Shown here piece by piece: positions 63,194-64,000 of a stretch of 64,000 nt of DNA. The notes beneath the pieces were generated by a model. That model worked only from the letters and a program-made list of their open reading frames with translations, was not told the origin of the DNA and did no database searches. Source of the stretch: Cheilinus undulatus (Eukaryota > Chordata > Actinopteri > Labriformes > Labridae); NCBI RefSeq assembly GCF_018320785.1, contig NC_054872.1:43016551-43080550 (forward strand), read 5' to 3'. The translations under genes and the position numbers were made by a program. Position 1 is the stretch's first letter, and every line of letters starts with the position of its first letter.

Positions 63194-63403
63194 ATGGCAA
63201 GTCTGCTCTCTGTGTTGGCCCTGCTGGCCGTGCTGTCCGGTGGTTTGTGTCAGGAGAAGAAGTTTTTGCAGCGAGCCGGTACAGCCTTTAACAGCAGACA
63301 GTACAGGTCTGTCCTCACTGTGAACAACGGAGAGCAGTTTGGAAACTGGACCTGGCCTGAGATGTGTCCGGAGAACTTCTTCGCTGTTGGCTTCAGCCTG
63401 AGG
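63194..63403 (+). CDS. vmo1: Vitelline membrane outer layer protein 1-like, first exon (partial)
   Basis: The exon encodes 70 residues and ends at a GTAAAT donor (63404); the rest lies beyond the window. The signal peptide is MASLLSVLALLAVLSGGLCQ. The start of the VMO-I fold follows with RSVLTVNNGEQFGNWTWPEM then CPENFFAVGFSLR, the conserved first repeat of VMO1 proteins (W, C and GF positions kept). VMO1 is a secreted beta-prism protein of egg envelopes and epithelial fluids. NWT is a possible N-glycosylation site. No link to the MHC genes is implied beyond proximity. Confidence 0.85.
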
Positions 63404-63794
63404 GTAAATACAGAGATATTATACCTAATGAACATTTGAAGTAAAGATAAACTTATCATGAAGATTAATGAGTTCAGTTTTATAACGACCTCCTGATAAG
63501 GAGACTGGTTAACAAGATATTGTTCAATAGACAGATAAATAAATCAATGCAGTCCATCAAAACCATCAAAACCATCTGCACCCCACTAAAAAAGGACATT
63601 CACAGAGGTGGTTTTATATTTTACATGTATATATTTTTGTATGTGTAGGCTATGTGTCTTATATGTGAACTTCTAAAAACTTGTTTCCAATAATTTAGCC
63701 TTTAGGCTTGTACTGACACCATATTCAGAGTGAGAAGCTTAACCCTTTATGGGACACTCATGGAAACACTTAGAAATTCAAAAAGAACCCTAGA

Positions 63795-64000
63795 GCACTG
63801 ATCATCAACTGGTGGCCCGGGGGCCATATCAGGCCCTTCAAAGCTTCTTGTTCGGTCCGCGAAAGACCATTAAATTCAGAAAAGGAAGAAAAGAAAATGT
63901 TGTGGTTTTAAGAGTATCCTTTGGCTTTAAATGTCTGCAGCTGTTAAATCCATCCCACAAACAATTAACATCGAAATAGTTTTAAGATTACCCAACATTT
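63795..64000 (+). repeat. Dispersed repeat end (GGTGGCCCGGGGGCC type) in vmo1-like intron 1
   Basis: ATCATCAACTGGTGGCCCGG followed by GGCCATATCAGGCCCTTC resembles the common vertebrate element end of this type. It runs into the window edge. Confidence 0.4.

Overview
The window is nuclear DNA of a ray-finned fish, most likely a spiny-rayed (percomorph) teleost. It is intron-rich, AT-rich between genes and full of typical teleost repeats: hAT-type DNA transposons, Tc1/mariner remnants, tRNA-derived SINEs and LINE fragments. The genes form an MHC class II-type neighbourhood: the peptide transporter subunit tap1, then brd2, then one MHC class II alpha gene and one class II beta gene, all on the + strand. 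They are followed by an intronless coiled-coil gene on the - strand and the first exon of a vmo1-like gene on the + strand. All exon coordinates were rebuilt by reading splice sites. Reading frame stays open across every junction, which is the main support for the four complete multi-exon models.

Layout. 1.15-2.33 kb: 5' part of an unrecognised - strand gene leaving the left edge, with an NRF1/TCTCGCGAGA-type core promoter just upstream. 4.9-16.4 kb: tap1 (12 coding exons, 739 codons), preceded by a CTCF-like site, an NF-kB-like site and a perfect ISRE core. Its introns hold two copies of one hAT-like element and a LINE fragment. 20.07-36.89 kb: brd2 (12 coding exons, 814 codons, two bromodomains and an ET domain). 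39.6-44.2 kb: class II alpha (242 codons). 49.8-54.6 kb: class II beta (256 codons), with a 1.25-kb hAT-type element in intron 1. 57.4-59.5 kb: intronless 720-codon coiled-coil gene. 63.19 kb: vmo1-like exon 1.

Functionally, tap1 serves class I antigen loading and the class II pair encodes an antigen-presenting-type heterodimer; brd2 is the conserved MHC-linked chromatin reader. Both class II chains lack several residues that classical molecules use to hold the peptide backbone, so the pair looks nonclassical. The TAP1 ATPase site is degenerate at the same two positions as in mammals but with different residues (Asn and Asn). A degenerate ~20-bp minisatellite (AAAATGGGTTAAAAG-like) recurs in both orientations in and around the class II genes and may be spread by transposons. 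The coiled-coil gene is the best candidate for something undescribed. No CRISPR arrays or true rRNA or tRNA genes were seen.
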